NCBI RefSeq assembly: GCF_029227915.1
Contig: NC_079877.1
Span: 4,402,001 to 4,466,000, forward strand
From: Hydractinia symbiolongicarpus
Lineage: Eukaryota; Cnidaria; Hydrozoa; Anthoathecata; Hydractiniidae
Direction: 5' to 3'
DNA length: 64,000 nucleotides
The position numbers and the translations under genes are program-made. The notes beneath the pieces were generated by a model that was not told the origin of the DNA, searched no databases, and was given only the letters and a program-made list of their open reading frames with translations. Positions 15,501-27,500 of the stretch are shown piece by piece (position 1 is the stretch's first letter; each line of letters begins with the position of its first letter).

Positions 15501-18500
15501 TTGAACTTGTGACGAGAGGAATGTTGTTTACTTACCCTTTTGCTTTCTGTGTCATTATTTAATCTCATCAGGGTAGCAACAAATTACAAGTTTCGATTTA
15601 ACAACATGACAATCATTATGAATCATAATAACACAAAGTTTACTAAGAATGAAGCACGAAATATATTGTTGTTTCTGTGTTTTTAAACTTTAATTCTAGC
15701 CCCTTAGAAAACAGCTTATACTTTTCTCACGGTTCAGTTTTTCTGAAATTTCTACAAATTTACTTATAAGAAGCTTACACTGTTTTATCATTCGTCCCTG
15801 GGCACATACAGCATATTGTTCCAACAATTCAATCACCTTTCGACCTCAACATAAGCGGGTGGCGGTTCAAAAGGTAATTCTGGTCCACCAATTTGACCAG
15901 GAGTTGGTAGCGGTACTGAAAATCTCAGAGGAGGTAATTCCCGGCGGTGATTCAAATCACTTATGTCTTCTCGCTTGTCATCCAAGGCTTCTAGAATTTC
16001 TTTAAGTAAATGTAGTTGTCCAGCAACTTGTGTTAACAGAGCTTCACAAAAATAATCAAAAGCATCCGGTCCCTTCGTAACTAAAATATCTAAGAAGCGC
16101 TCAGCACGACGAAGACGAGTTCTTTCATAATTAATGTCTTCTTCATTATCCTGATCTAAAATTTGCTTTGAACGTAAAAATGGAAAGAATCTTTGAGGAT
16201 CTATATCTTTACATAATATGTATCTCTTTTCTTCTAAAACATCTCGTTTCCATTCAGCATAGACTTTTAGAATTTCATCCTCATCATGCGCCATGTTTGT
16301 TGTCATTGAGATTTATGAGGAACGTAATGACACGAACTTATTGAATAGATTACGGCGTGACGCATTTCCTCCCCCGCTTTCATATGGAAACAACAATAGC
16401 CGTTTGTTTAATTTCCAAACATGGTAGCAATAATAAAGACGTTTAAACGTAAAACCTTACAAAAACGAGTGCAACAAAAACATTAGCTTGTTAAAATCGC
16501 CATAACGAGCTAACCGAAATTTCTGCATTACGTGCGTTTAAAAGTACGTTTGTTCGGGGAAGGGGAATGAACAAGTGGATGATTATATTTGCGCACGCTC
16601 GCTAGCTTAAGCCAATACTTTAAAGCTCATATTTTGGTGCTGTAAAAAGTGGTTACTTGAGAGAACGTACGTCCTTTGTTATATCCATCCCGGTGAGAAG
16701 TATAATATTTCGGACTGTTTTTAACACGTAATTTTCGCGCTGTGAAAAAATCTATTGAGCGTATAGCAAAGTATATCGAAACCTTCCCCCACAAACAAGG
16801 GGAAGTAAAATTCGTATATTACGATTCGCGCACGTAATTTCTGCACAAAATCGTACGGCCCGCATTGACTGCATTGTTTAAGAGGGGTTCTTTAGAAGTA
16901 AGAGAATGTAAATAGTGTTTTTTGTAAACTATGTACCTGTCATTAGGTTTCTCTTTAAACATCAAATTAATCTGGACAAGGTTCTTCACACTGTCGTGTT
17001 TAACATGTACTTTTCTGTCAGAAAATATTTTAGAACAACGCGCGTACAGTGAATTTCGTGTTTGAACTTCTCGGAATTAAATTTTGCAGTTTGTGGTTTG
17101 GCGAAATTTGACATTTATTTGGGGAAAAATAGGAAACAGCAAAATTTTTCCGACAATAAAGTATAATTTACAAACGGTTAGTTAAAAACAAAAACACGGC
17201 GCATAAAGCTGCGTGTGGTATGGTGGTTAATACAGCATTTGTAAGATATAGCAAAAGTTTTAGCTCCAAGAATTATTTCTGTGGACGTAAAAAACCAATA
17301 TTGCTATTAATGCGCACAATAAATAATGTATATATTTTGGTTCTATCATAATATTTGAATATATATATATATTTTTTTTATCACTCAGGAATACAAAAAC
17401 ATATTCAAAGGTTATTTTTACCAACTATTCATGCGCTCGGCTACAAGAGGTACAGGAAACCTTCGCAACATCGTTTTAAAAAAATGAAATTTGAGAAGCA
17501 TTGTTTTTGATAAGCAACAACCAGATGGACAGTGAAGTGTTTTTGTGCAAATTTAAGAAATAACACTTTCTGTCTAAATTCACTCCCCCCACTCTATTTA
17601 TTTTGATGTATCCATTTTCCCCTCTTCATCCTCCAATTCGGCAAGTTCTTTTTCAATTAGCTCTCTGGCGCGTTTTACATTTGTGAATTCGTTGTAGTGT
17701 TTCTTTCTGTGGTCTTGAAACTCCTTCTTTTTTTCCTTCGCATCGTCAGTTAAATTTTCTTCCTCATCACTTTCGTCGGGATTACTCTCGTAGTCTTTTC
17801 TAGGAGCTCCTGTAGCAAGTTTTTCCGCAACGTTATCTATGTTAGCCATTTCTCCTTCTTCCCCTGCAAGCTAAAAAATAGTTTTATTAAAACTAATTAT
17901 TGGGAGGTGCGGGACAAATTATACATGTGATAAATTTTTCTATTATTAATTTTTTTGCGAGGATATTTGAAATTAAACACTTTTCTATAGTTCATTTTAA
18001 AACATTTACATTGAAAATATTATACAAAACCCCCCAGAAAAGATAGACAACCAAAACAGGAGCAAACAGACTAAGCTTTCCTTCCATATAAAAAAGCCGC
18101 TGTCATATGAAATAGATTGAGAAGTTGTCAAGGGGCTGCTTTATTTAATTAAAAAAAACACATTTAGACCCAAAGGAAAGAAACTATTTTTAAAGGAAAG
18201 ATTGTGGAATTAAGATTTGTAAATAGGACTTACAAAATTATGCCAAATGCAAAATACAAAATATGTTGGGTATGCACACATTTTTATTGAAATAGCAGAA
18301 ATAATAACTCACATAACTATAAAAAAATAAAATTTAATGCTGAATTTACAGAAAGACTACAAACGAGCCAGAAATAAGGTAGGACATGGAATAAAAGTTT
18401 ATTTATGTATTGTATATTGAGCATATTTATACAGGATGGTTTTGTCAGTTTAACCCTTTTTGATCTAGAGGTTTGCAAACATAATAACAGGTTAGGAGAT

Positions 18501-21500
18501 CCCCACCCCCTTAATAACTTTCAATAGGCTTGTCCAAATTGAATCAAACTTGGCACACTTATTATACGTCATGAAAGGAATGAAATGTCAGCAATGTCAA
18601 GTACTTTTTCGGTGACGTAATTGAAGGCTTAAACTTGTCCCAAAAATGTTTACAATTCAATAATAATTTTAATAATAAATAAAAGTTATTTAACATATAT
18701 AACTCTGGATTTTACATAGTTTGCATGAAAGAACTCCTAAAATTGTTTGAATATCCAATTTTTCCAAATTTTTGTGTTAAAACCTTAAAAATCTTAAGGG
18801 GTATTTTCGAGTAATAGCCAATATCCAAGGTTCTAAGAAATTAGGGGCCTAAAATTTAGCATGCAGGTGTTTAATGAATAAATATTGACACTCACATGTC
18901 AAAACCATGCAACCTAGCAAAAGAAAGTTATTAAAAAAAACCCAGCAGAAACAGTGGAATCAACCAGTTGGGAAAAAATCAATTAATTGGGAGGTAAGCT
19001 TTAAAAGCTTATATACCTCCCAAAAAAAGAAAAGTTAATTTCATATGTATAAAAAAGCTAGCTATAGGACTAAAATTGCTGCTAGCTAGTTGTTATGAGT
19101 CATGATGATACTGGCAATAAAAGTCATATTATAACCCTATATGATTTCCTAGACACCTATTAGATTAGATGTGCATATTTTACATGGCTAGCCTCACAAA
19201 TATCGAGGGATATACCCTGTCTATTATTTCCAGGAGGAGCCATGGCGTAGATGGAGAGTCCTAGAGTATTTAATGCTCATTTTGAGCTACGCAGACCCAA
19301 TTAGAGCCCGCGCTCTACTAGACAACTCCCGGTAACATCCAACGGCCCACACAGTGGGCCATCTTCCCAATTTCCCTCACATGGCTTGGGTTAACCCTGG
19401 GCTATGGTAACATTCACTCGCCCATGTTGAATCGCCGTCAAGAGGAATCGAACCCCGGTCTCCCGCACAAAGTACGAGAGCTATAACCACTAATCTACGG
19501 CGCCACGGCCTAACTTAACTTCTTCACCTTTGTGGACGAGGGTGAAGATAAGCTGCATACGCCGTAAAAAGTGCGGGCGTTTTCAGGCGAGTTCGGCGTT
19601 TTGAAAAAAATTCAAGTATTCGCCCGAAAAAACCCGCATAGACCCGAACAATGCCCGAAAGAAAAAAAAAACAGACACTAATATATGATTAAAAAAAACT
19701 ATAAAAATTAAAATAAACTTACTATGTCGTAGCGAAGTTCTTAGAAGAACTGTTTTTGATGGTTTTTGAAGAAGTTTACTTTATAAATAACTTATATATA
19801 AACTTTATTAACTCCTTTCTCATCAAGTGCCTTCTTCCCAACCATCGTCCGCATGGTTTGTTACAAGGAACTGCATTTCGGGAATGTTCCGGACGAGTTC
19901 GGGAAAGTGCGGGCGGTTTCGGGGGACAACCGCCAATTTTATTTGAAAAGTTGCTCGAGCTCGCCCGTATTTATGCGGGCGTTTGCGGCTTATCGGCACC
20001 CTCTTCTTTGTGGGTCTCTAAATATAGACCTTTTTGAATGTATACATTTTTTGGGGTAAGTCGCTCTTGCTCTAACAACTGCGTTGCAGGCAGAAAGATG
20101 TGGGAGCTTGTTAAAAAAGGTCTTTTTTAGCCCATTTTTTTCTATGGAAACATTTTTGAGGCTTTAAACTATCACCAAGAGTGTAGATGACTTCTAATTG
20201 ACTACATATAGATGAGTTGTGAATGTTTACAAAATTCCGTATTTGCAGTCAAAAAAAGAAGGACTGTATAGTCAAATTAAACCTTATGCTTATTTATAGA
20301 TTTTCAGGAATATAGGGTTGAAAAGGAATTGAAATTGTTTTTTTTTTAAACTATTATCCTGCTGAATTTACAGAAAGACTAAGGGCAGACTTAACCAATT
20401 TTGGTGTTATTTTTTTTTTACACTCAACATTTTTGATCTCTATTTTTTGCATATGCACATGCATGTCCATCCTTCTTGATGCAAAATCAAAACATTACGT
20501 AACGCCGCAACTCATCTATGTTTATATAAAGTCGTAATGATACCTTTGTGCGAAGAAACAGACTCTCAATTCACCTTGCACCTGCATCTTTTTGCTTGCC
20601 TTGCAATTGTTAAAGCCAAAAGGTTTTACCGTGAAAAATGTAAACACTCAAAAAGGTCTAAGCTACCCAAATAAAATAAAATAAATAAACAGGGTATATA
20701 TCTCCATATTCGTGAGGCTAGCCATGTAAAATATGAACATCTGTATGGGCACTATCGTATGAGAAATATCGTACAGCCATGACATATTAAGAAAGAACGC
20801 TTCCGAGAGTGGCCAATGCAAAAAATTAGGCAAGCTGTTTTACCTCATCATAATTATACGGTGTTGGGGGTTCATCAATTTTCATATGTCCATAGTCCTT
20901 GTTCGCAGGATGATAAGTTTCTAATATATTCATTTCGTCCCACTTCACTTCTGGATGCGTATGATCTTCAGACTTGTGTTTTAAAATTCCTTTAACTTCT
21001 TTTCCAGCCGGATTCACGGGACATGTTGTTAGCTGCGACGCCTCCGCCATCTTTTCCGGAGTAATGTCTTTCACAAATTTACGTTCAGTAAAATAAATGG
21101 CGGGTCGCCAATCCAGGTTATGCAGGTTTCTTTCATTTTCATTTTTGCACGTGCAAACGTATCAAAAGTTTAGATTCCACTCAAACTTTTCCATAGGTTT
21201 GCGCAGTTATTTCTTTAGAGAACATCAGAAGTTTTACTTCTTATAGAGGCAGTTGTAGTTAGCGTATAAGCTTCATTGATTTTCGATTGATATGTAAAAA
21301 ATCAAAATGTTTGGCTTAATTTACAATATTATTTCTTTTGCTTGTCTTTGTTGTAATCTTTTTGGTATGTAAACTTGAACCGTGTCCTATTACATTATTA
21401 TGCAACCAGGAAAAACTGGTAGCTAAGAGACTAAGAGGCACACCTTAAGTTGCCCTAACAATTTGTTGATTCGTAGGCATTCACAGGTGGAAGGGGGTTG

Positions 21501-24500
21501 TCTTGAATTTCTGTTACTTTTGAATGCATCATTCCTTTCAAAATATTCAGAATTAACTAAAACATTTTTCTAAATATTTTTTTTGGTGATGAATTGGCCT
21601 ATTTAGTATTAATAAAGTTGTTTAGCAACGATATTCAGAACCAAATGATGGCACATTTCAATGTAGCTATGACTTAATTTAGGTGATGCTCATATGCCCT
21701 GTGGGTTATTTTTTAATAAAAAACGAGTCATTATTTTATCACGGTACTATTGGTTTGATATGTTTTAGCAATGCAGATTACACAAGTGAGAAAGTACGAT
21801 TGCGAAAACTATGTGTTCGGTTGCAACTCATATTGGTTACGTGTATTTTTGGTCCTTTTTTTTTCCGTATTATATAATGCTAATGCTAAAGCTGAAAATG
21901 CCCATAATTCTAAAAAAATTTGAAGTTTCTTACATTTGCTACCCAATTTGTATAAACAAATTGTTTTATCATATTCGTAATCTTGAAAGAGCTGTAACCA
22001 TGCTAGAATTATGAATCTAAGGAAAAACAATTGGCCAAGAGTACAAATTTGTTTTAGACAAAAAAATAATTAAATTGGGTCTGAAGTATTATTAAAAAAA
22101 ACAAATTTGACGTACAGTAATATGCCGATAATGTAGAATTTTTGAATTTCCGCGCCCGAAGGCGTAGGAAATTCTTTAAAACCGTCGTTTTTTCTTTTGG
22201 AGCATTTTTTGAGAAAAAATCGACCCTAGGATTTCACGTTCCTCTGATTTTTTATTACCTAAATGTCATTTTAGGCCAAAATTGGTTCAAAAATTAAAAC
22301 TACTTTATTTTCCACAATATTTGGCACAGTTAACAAAAAAAGTATACTGAACATGATGGTGACATCAAAATTTCGATTTTTGGCCACCTTAAATGTCATT
22401 TTAGGCCAAAATTGGTCCAAAAATTAAAACTACTTACTTTATTTTCCACAATATTTGGCACAGTTAACAAAAAAGTATGCTGAACATGATGGTGACATCA
22501 AAATTTTGATTTTTGGCCACCTTAAATATCATTTTAGGTCAAAATTGGTCCAATCGACAAAATATGGCACAGTTAACAAAAAAAGTATGGTGACATCAAA
22601 ATTTCGATTTTTGGCCACCTTAAATATCATTTTAGGCCAAAATTGGTCCAAAAATTAAAACTACTTTATTTTCGACAAAATATGGCACAGTTAACAAAAA
22701 AAGTATGCTGAACATGATGGTGACATCAAAATTTCGATTTTTTGCCACCTTAAATATCATTTTAGGCCAAAATTGGTCCAAAAATTTAAACTACTTTATT
22801 TTCGACAAAATTTGGCACAGATAACAAAAAAAGTATGCTGAACATGATGGTGACATCAAAATTTCGATTTTTGGCCACCTAAATGTCATTTTAGGCAAAA
22901 ATTGGTCCAAAAATTAAAATTACTTTATTTTCGACAAAATTTAGCACAGTTAATAAAAAAAGTATGCTGAACATGATGGTGGCATCAAAATTTTGATTTT
23001 TTGTCACCTGAAATGTCATTTTAGGCCAAAATTGGTCCAAAAATTTAAACTACTTTATTTTCGACAAAATTTGGCACAGTTAATAAAAAAGTATGCTGAA
23101 CATGATGGTGGCATCAAAATTGTGTTTCTTTTTGTCAACTAAATGCCGTTTAAGACCATAAACGTTTCAATCGGAAGACTTTCAACCATGAATGATAGGC
23201 TATAATCTTTGTTCGCAATTTCTTTTAAAGTGTGAGTTTATTATGACATGTTTCGTTTTGTTTGCGTTTGTTGTAAGATGTAATGTCACTTGTGTGTTTT
23301 ATCTTCAGAGCTTCAAGCACCAAACCTCTTTGAATGTTTGGCACGATAACACAACGAATTAGCAGGTTGTCATCAAATATTTTGGTAGCAAGCGGAAATT
23401 CTTAGAGCCCCCAGGGCTTCTTGTTTTATAACAAACTGTGCTGTAAAGCTTAAGTAAAAAAAACAAGATATATCGGTTTTTGAGATCTGGGATTTAATGT
23501 TTTAGTAATCATATGAAATTATGACATCATCAAGAGGCTCTTAAACAAATAATTCTGTTAAACAAACAATTATAATTGCTATTTAAAAAATATTCATGTG
23601 CAATGTTTATGGTGTAACTGAAAGCATGCAGGTCCAAAAGAACAGGAGATACATCTTTATTGGAGCTATTAAAACCATGTGTGATGCAAAAACAGGTGCT
23701 GCATTCAAAGAGAACGAACTCATCTTTAAATTTGCCTGCGAGAAGTTAGTTTGATTGTTTAAAAAGTGGAGTAGCAGTAGCTAACAAAAACCACGATCAC
23801 AGTCCTTATAAAAGAGTTAACCAAAAAAATATAAAAAAAGTTTTGTTAGATATATATTTATTCAGACGGTCTTCGTCAGGATCTTAAGTACATCAGTCTA
23901 TGAAAACGTTTCTTTCTTCAATCTATGTTCATATTAAACATTTCACATTTATTATTTGTTTTTTCCAGGCTAAGAAAAAAGCGAAAGAAAAAAAGCTTTT
24001 TTGAAAAACATGTAAAACTAACGTGTCTAATACACGTTAATTTCAGATGCTTCCCAAAAATTTATGCTTTCTTTTCAGTAAGAAATCTTAAATAAACAAA
24101 ACTTTAGCATACAGAAATGAAGCAAAAGGATCATTCAGGGAATAAAACATTCATAATGGCTCTTGCCCGCGTTTTTTACAGAAATTTTGCTTAAAAGTAT
24201 GTCAGATATAAAAGCCTATAAACTGTGCAAACATTAATAGATCGACTTGAAATCTTCAGAGACGTTTTCTTAAACATTAATTGTGCCATGGTGATAACGG
24301 CGTTACAATGGCCCATGTAATATCTTATGTTTTAGGCCACTCTTTTGCAACACATATTTTTAATGTTTTTCCACTTTTTCTCAAAAATACTGAAGTTTTC
24401 TCGTGTGTCTAATGTTTGCATATCCTTGAAAGATGATTGACTAATAAATTCAAAAGCCACTTAGACCTCAGCCTCCAGGGAATATGTATTTGAATGGCTT

Positions 24501-27500
24501 TTAAAAAACGGAAACAACCACAAGTGTGCAGCAAAACTCTGAATATCCAGGGAACTTTGCATCACGCATAGTTTCAAAGAACACCCCTTTCAATACAAAT
24601 TTGTATAGAATTTAAATGGACAAATCGTGAGTTGTATCTTCTGTTCTTTTATACCTCCATGCTGAATGAATTTATCACCTCTTATGTACCTTAGGCTATT
24701 TTCCACCTCTGGACAATTTCCTGTGCACTTAAATTGTTTACACCACATGAGTAAAAAATTTTCCAATCAGTTCAAGGGGAAGTAGAACCAAGGTCACAAT
24801 TTTTTCATTCTGTGTGGAAACAACAGGTAGAAAATTAGGGAGGAAATTGCACTAGTGTTTTTACTTTTTAGTAGCATTTAATTTTGTTTTATTTAGAGCC
24901 AGGGTATAAACCAACAACTCTATTATCACCAAAGTTTGCCACAGTTATTGAAGGAAAGTCTATTTTCATCAAATGTAATGTCACTGGTTCACCATCTCCT
25001 CTTGTCTTGTGGAGCAAGCCAAATGGACTACTTACTAGCAATCATGTTGTTAAAGGTCATGAACTGCATATTATTAAGGCAGTTCCGACAGACAGTGGCA
25101 CTTACGTATGCACTGGTCAGAACAAGCTTGGTGTGCACAGTTCAACATCAGTTATCTCAGTTGAAAGTAAGTGAATTAATGCTTTATGCTCCTTGGGATT
25201 CATACTAATTATTAATATTAAAAATTAAATTGAATGTTCTTCCTGTAGGGCTTACTTAGAATGAATAGATTAAACCTGCTGTTTTCATTATTATATAATA
25301 TATTCCTTTAAAATCAAAATTCTATGTATAAATTGCAAATAAGACCTATCTTTTAGACCTAATGGTTATTTAAATCTTAAGCACAAAAGAATGAATTCCA
25401 TTTATGTTAAATTTAACTATTCGTGTATGTGCCTTAACTAGTTTCTGCTTATGGCAAGTCTGATATATTGTAGCAGTTTGACTTGACCGTCCCTTGAATA
25501 AGTCACTATTTTATACTAAGAGTGCACAAGATATCCGGTTAATATTTCTTTAATAAGAACAATGATTTTTTGGGCAATAATGTATGTGCTGTTTCATATT
25601 TTTAAAAATAATTATAGGGCGATTGTCTCCAAAGTTAACAGTTACCGGTCCTCATCACCGAACAGTATATGCTGGTGATAAAACAACTTTCTTTTGTAAG
25701 TCAACTAGTGGCATCCCAAAGCCAACTTTACATTGGATCAGTTCAGGTGGTTATCGTGTATCATCTCGTTACATTAAAGAATCACATGGTGGGTTATTGT
25801 TAAAGTTTGCAAAGTTATTTAAAAGCCATGAAGGAAATTACTCTTGTGTCGGTATAAATATTGCTGGTAGAGTGGAAGAGAAAGTCTCAATTAAAGTGAA
25901 AGGTATTACTCAGTATTTTTGTTGTTTAATACCACACATTATGTTTATATGTAAAATTTTATTAATTTTAACCTGGAAAGTTTTGGAATCCTTATTGCAA
26001 ACAATTCCTTGGAAAGAATAATTTTTTAAGGAAGAAACTTATGATATGCTTATGAGATATTTAATGCTAAGTTTGATGTTGATACACAATTATTTTGTAG
26101 CATAAGTGATACTTTTTGAAAATTTTAATTTTTATTTTTAATTATTATTTTATTACTTTCAACTTTTTTTTGTTTTGTTTTTTTTGTAAGAACTGTTGTA
26201 ATAAAGTTAAAATTTGTTTCCTCAAAAAATTATATTTTAAAGAACTAAAAAGTTATATTTTTGTGGAGTTAAACTTGCAGATTTCAATACTATACTAAAA
26301 TACTATATGCTATAAAGACAGTTGTAGAGTGTATAAAGCATTTAAGCTAACAATTTCTTTTTAACTAGTTAACAGCCTAAAATCGTTTGACTTTAGGCTG
26401 TTAACTAGTTGGATAAATTTTGGTTTGTTCACATTTAAACATCAAGACTGAAAGTTCTACCATTACTAATGATTTATTGTTTCACTTTTTATTTGATTTA
26501 GTTTGTTTTTATTTCCTGCAAATTTGAATTATCCATTAGTGCCAATGCAGTTCTTTTAAATTCATAGCTATTTATTTTAGGAGACCCAAGAGTGCATCTT
26601 AAACCAAGAGGACTACGACATGTTGCTAATGGCGATAAGATCAAAATTGAATGTTATGGCTTTGGTCACCCTGTTCCTGCTGTTGTGATGGCTTTTCCAA
26701 GTTCCATTAACATATCAACCAAAGATGTCAAAATAAATAATACAAAAGGATATTTAAGAGTGGAATTTGTGGCTGATTTTGATTTCTCTGGCATGTATTC
26801 TTGCAAGGGAGCAAGTGCTTTGGGTGAAAAACATGACTGGCTCAATATAAGAGGTATTATATAGTATAGAAGGCTTTTGGTATTTTAAAATTATTGTTTT
26901 TACTGTAACCTTTGGAATCTTCTAGTGAATAGTGAGGATAAAGTACCAACAGCTAGTATTCTTCCATCACAAGTAACTGCTAAGGTTGGTGATGAAGTGA
27001 AGTTATTCTGTGATGCAAGAGGTGTGCCTAACCCAAAAGTTTATTGGACTAGAGATAATAGCCGGACAAAAATATCACACAGACGTCTCTTGCATATTGA
27101 TTCGGTAGAAGAAAGTGATGCTGGGGAATATCACTGTCGCGCAAAAAACAGGAAAGGTAGCAGCAGAGTGTCTGCAACCTTAGACATTGTTGGTGAGTAC
27201 AACAGCTATTTTTTATTAATTTTGTTCAATTTGTTTTATTAACCTTTGTGAGATTAAATGAATTAATATACGTAAAGATTCTTGTATTATTAGAGTTTGA
27301 GCGACCTTAAATCTAGCATTTTTTAGTTCCAAATATATTTGAAAATGCTTTTTAGTTAAACATCTAACAAGCAAACCTTTAGAATTTAGTTTTGAGATCA
27401 ATATATACTGTGATCAGTTGCTATAGTAAATCTTAGTTATTTTTTTACCAATAAACATTTCATGTTTATTTTCAATTTAGTCCCACCCACAGCCAAAATA

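Larger units (their letters stand above)
14412..24896 (+). other. Large perlecan intron hosting antisense genes
   Basis: 10.5-kb intron between Ig4 and Ig5, with GTAAGT donor and TTTAG acceptor. It contains two minus-strand genes (CARD protein and PP1 inhibitor-2), a SINE, a hAT-like MITE and a 130-bp satellite. I recognise nothing in 14412-15832, 16307-17597 (probably includes the CARD gene's promoter), 17871-19168 (part of the inhibitor-2 intron), 21051-22260 or 23166-24896 beyond simple AT-rich sequence. Confidence 0.85.

Noticed and set aside
19440-19506. tRNA gene with A and B boxes
   Set aside because: The head has Pol III boxes but does not close a proper acceptor stem and belongs to a repeated 340-base SINE with a common tail.
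22455-22658. Open frame of 67 codons
   Set aside because: Lies wholly in the 130-bp satellite and repeats its own sequence (HLKYHFR, TLNIILG).
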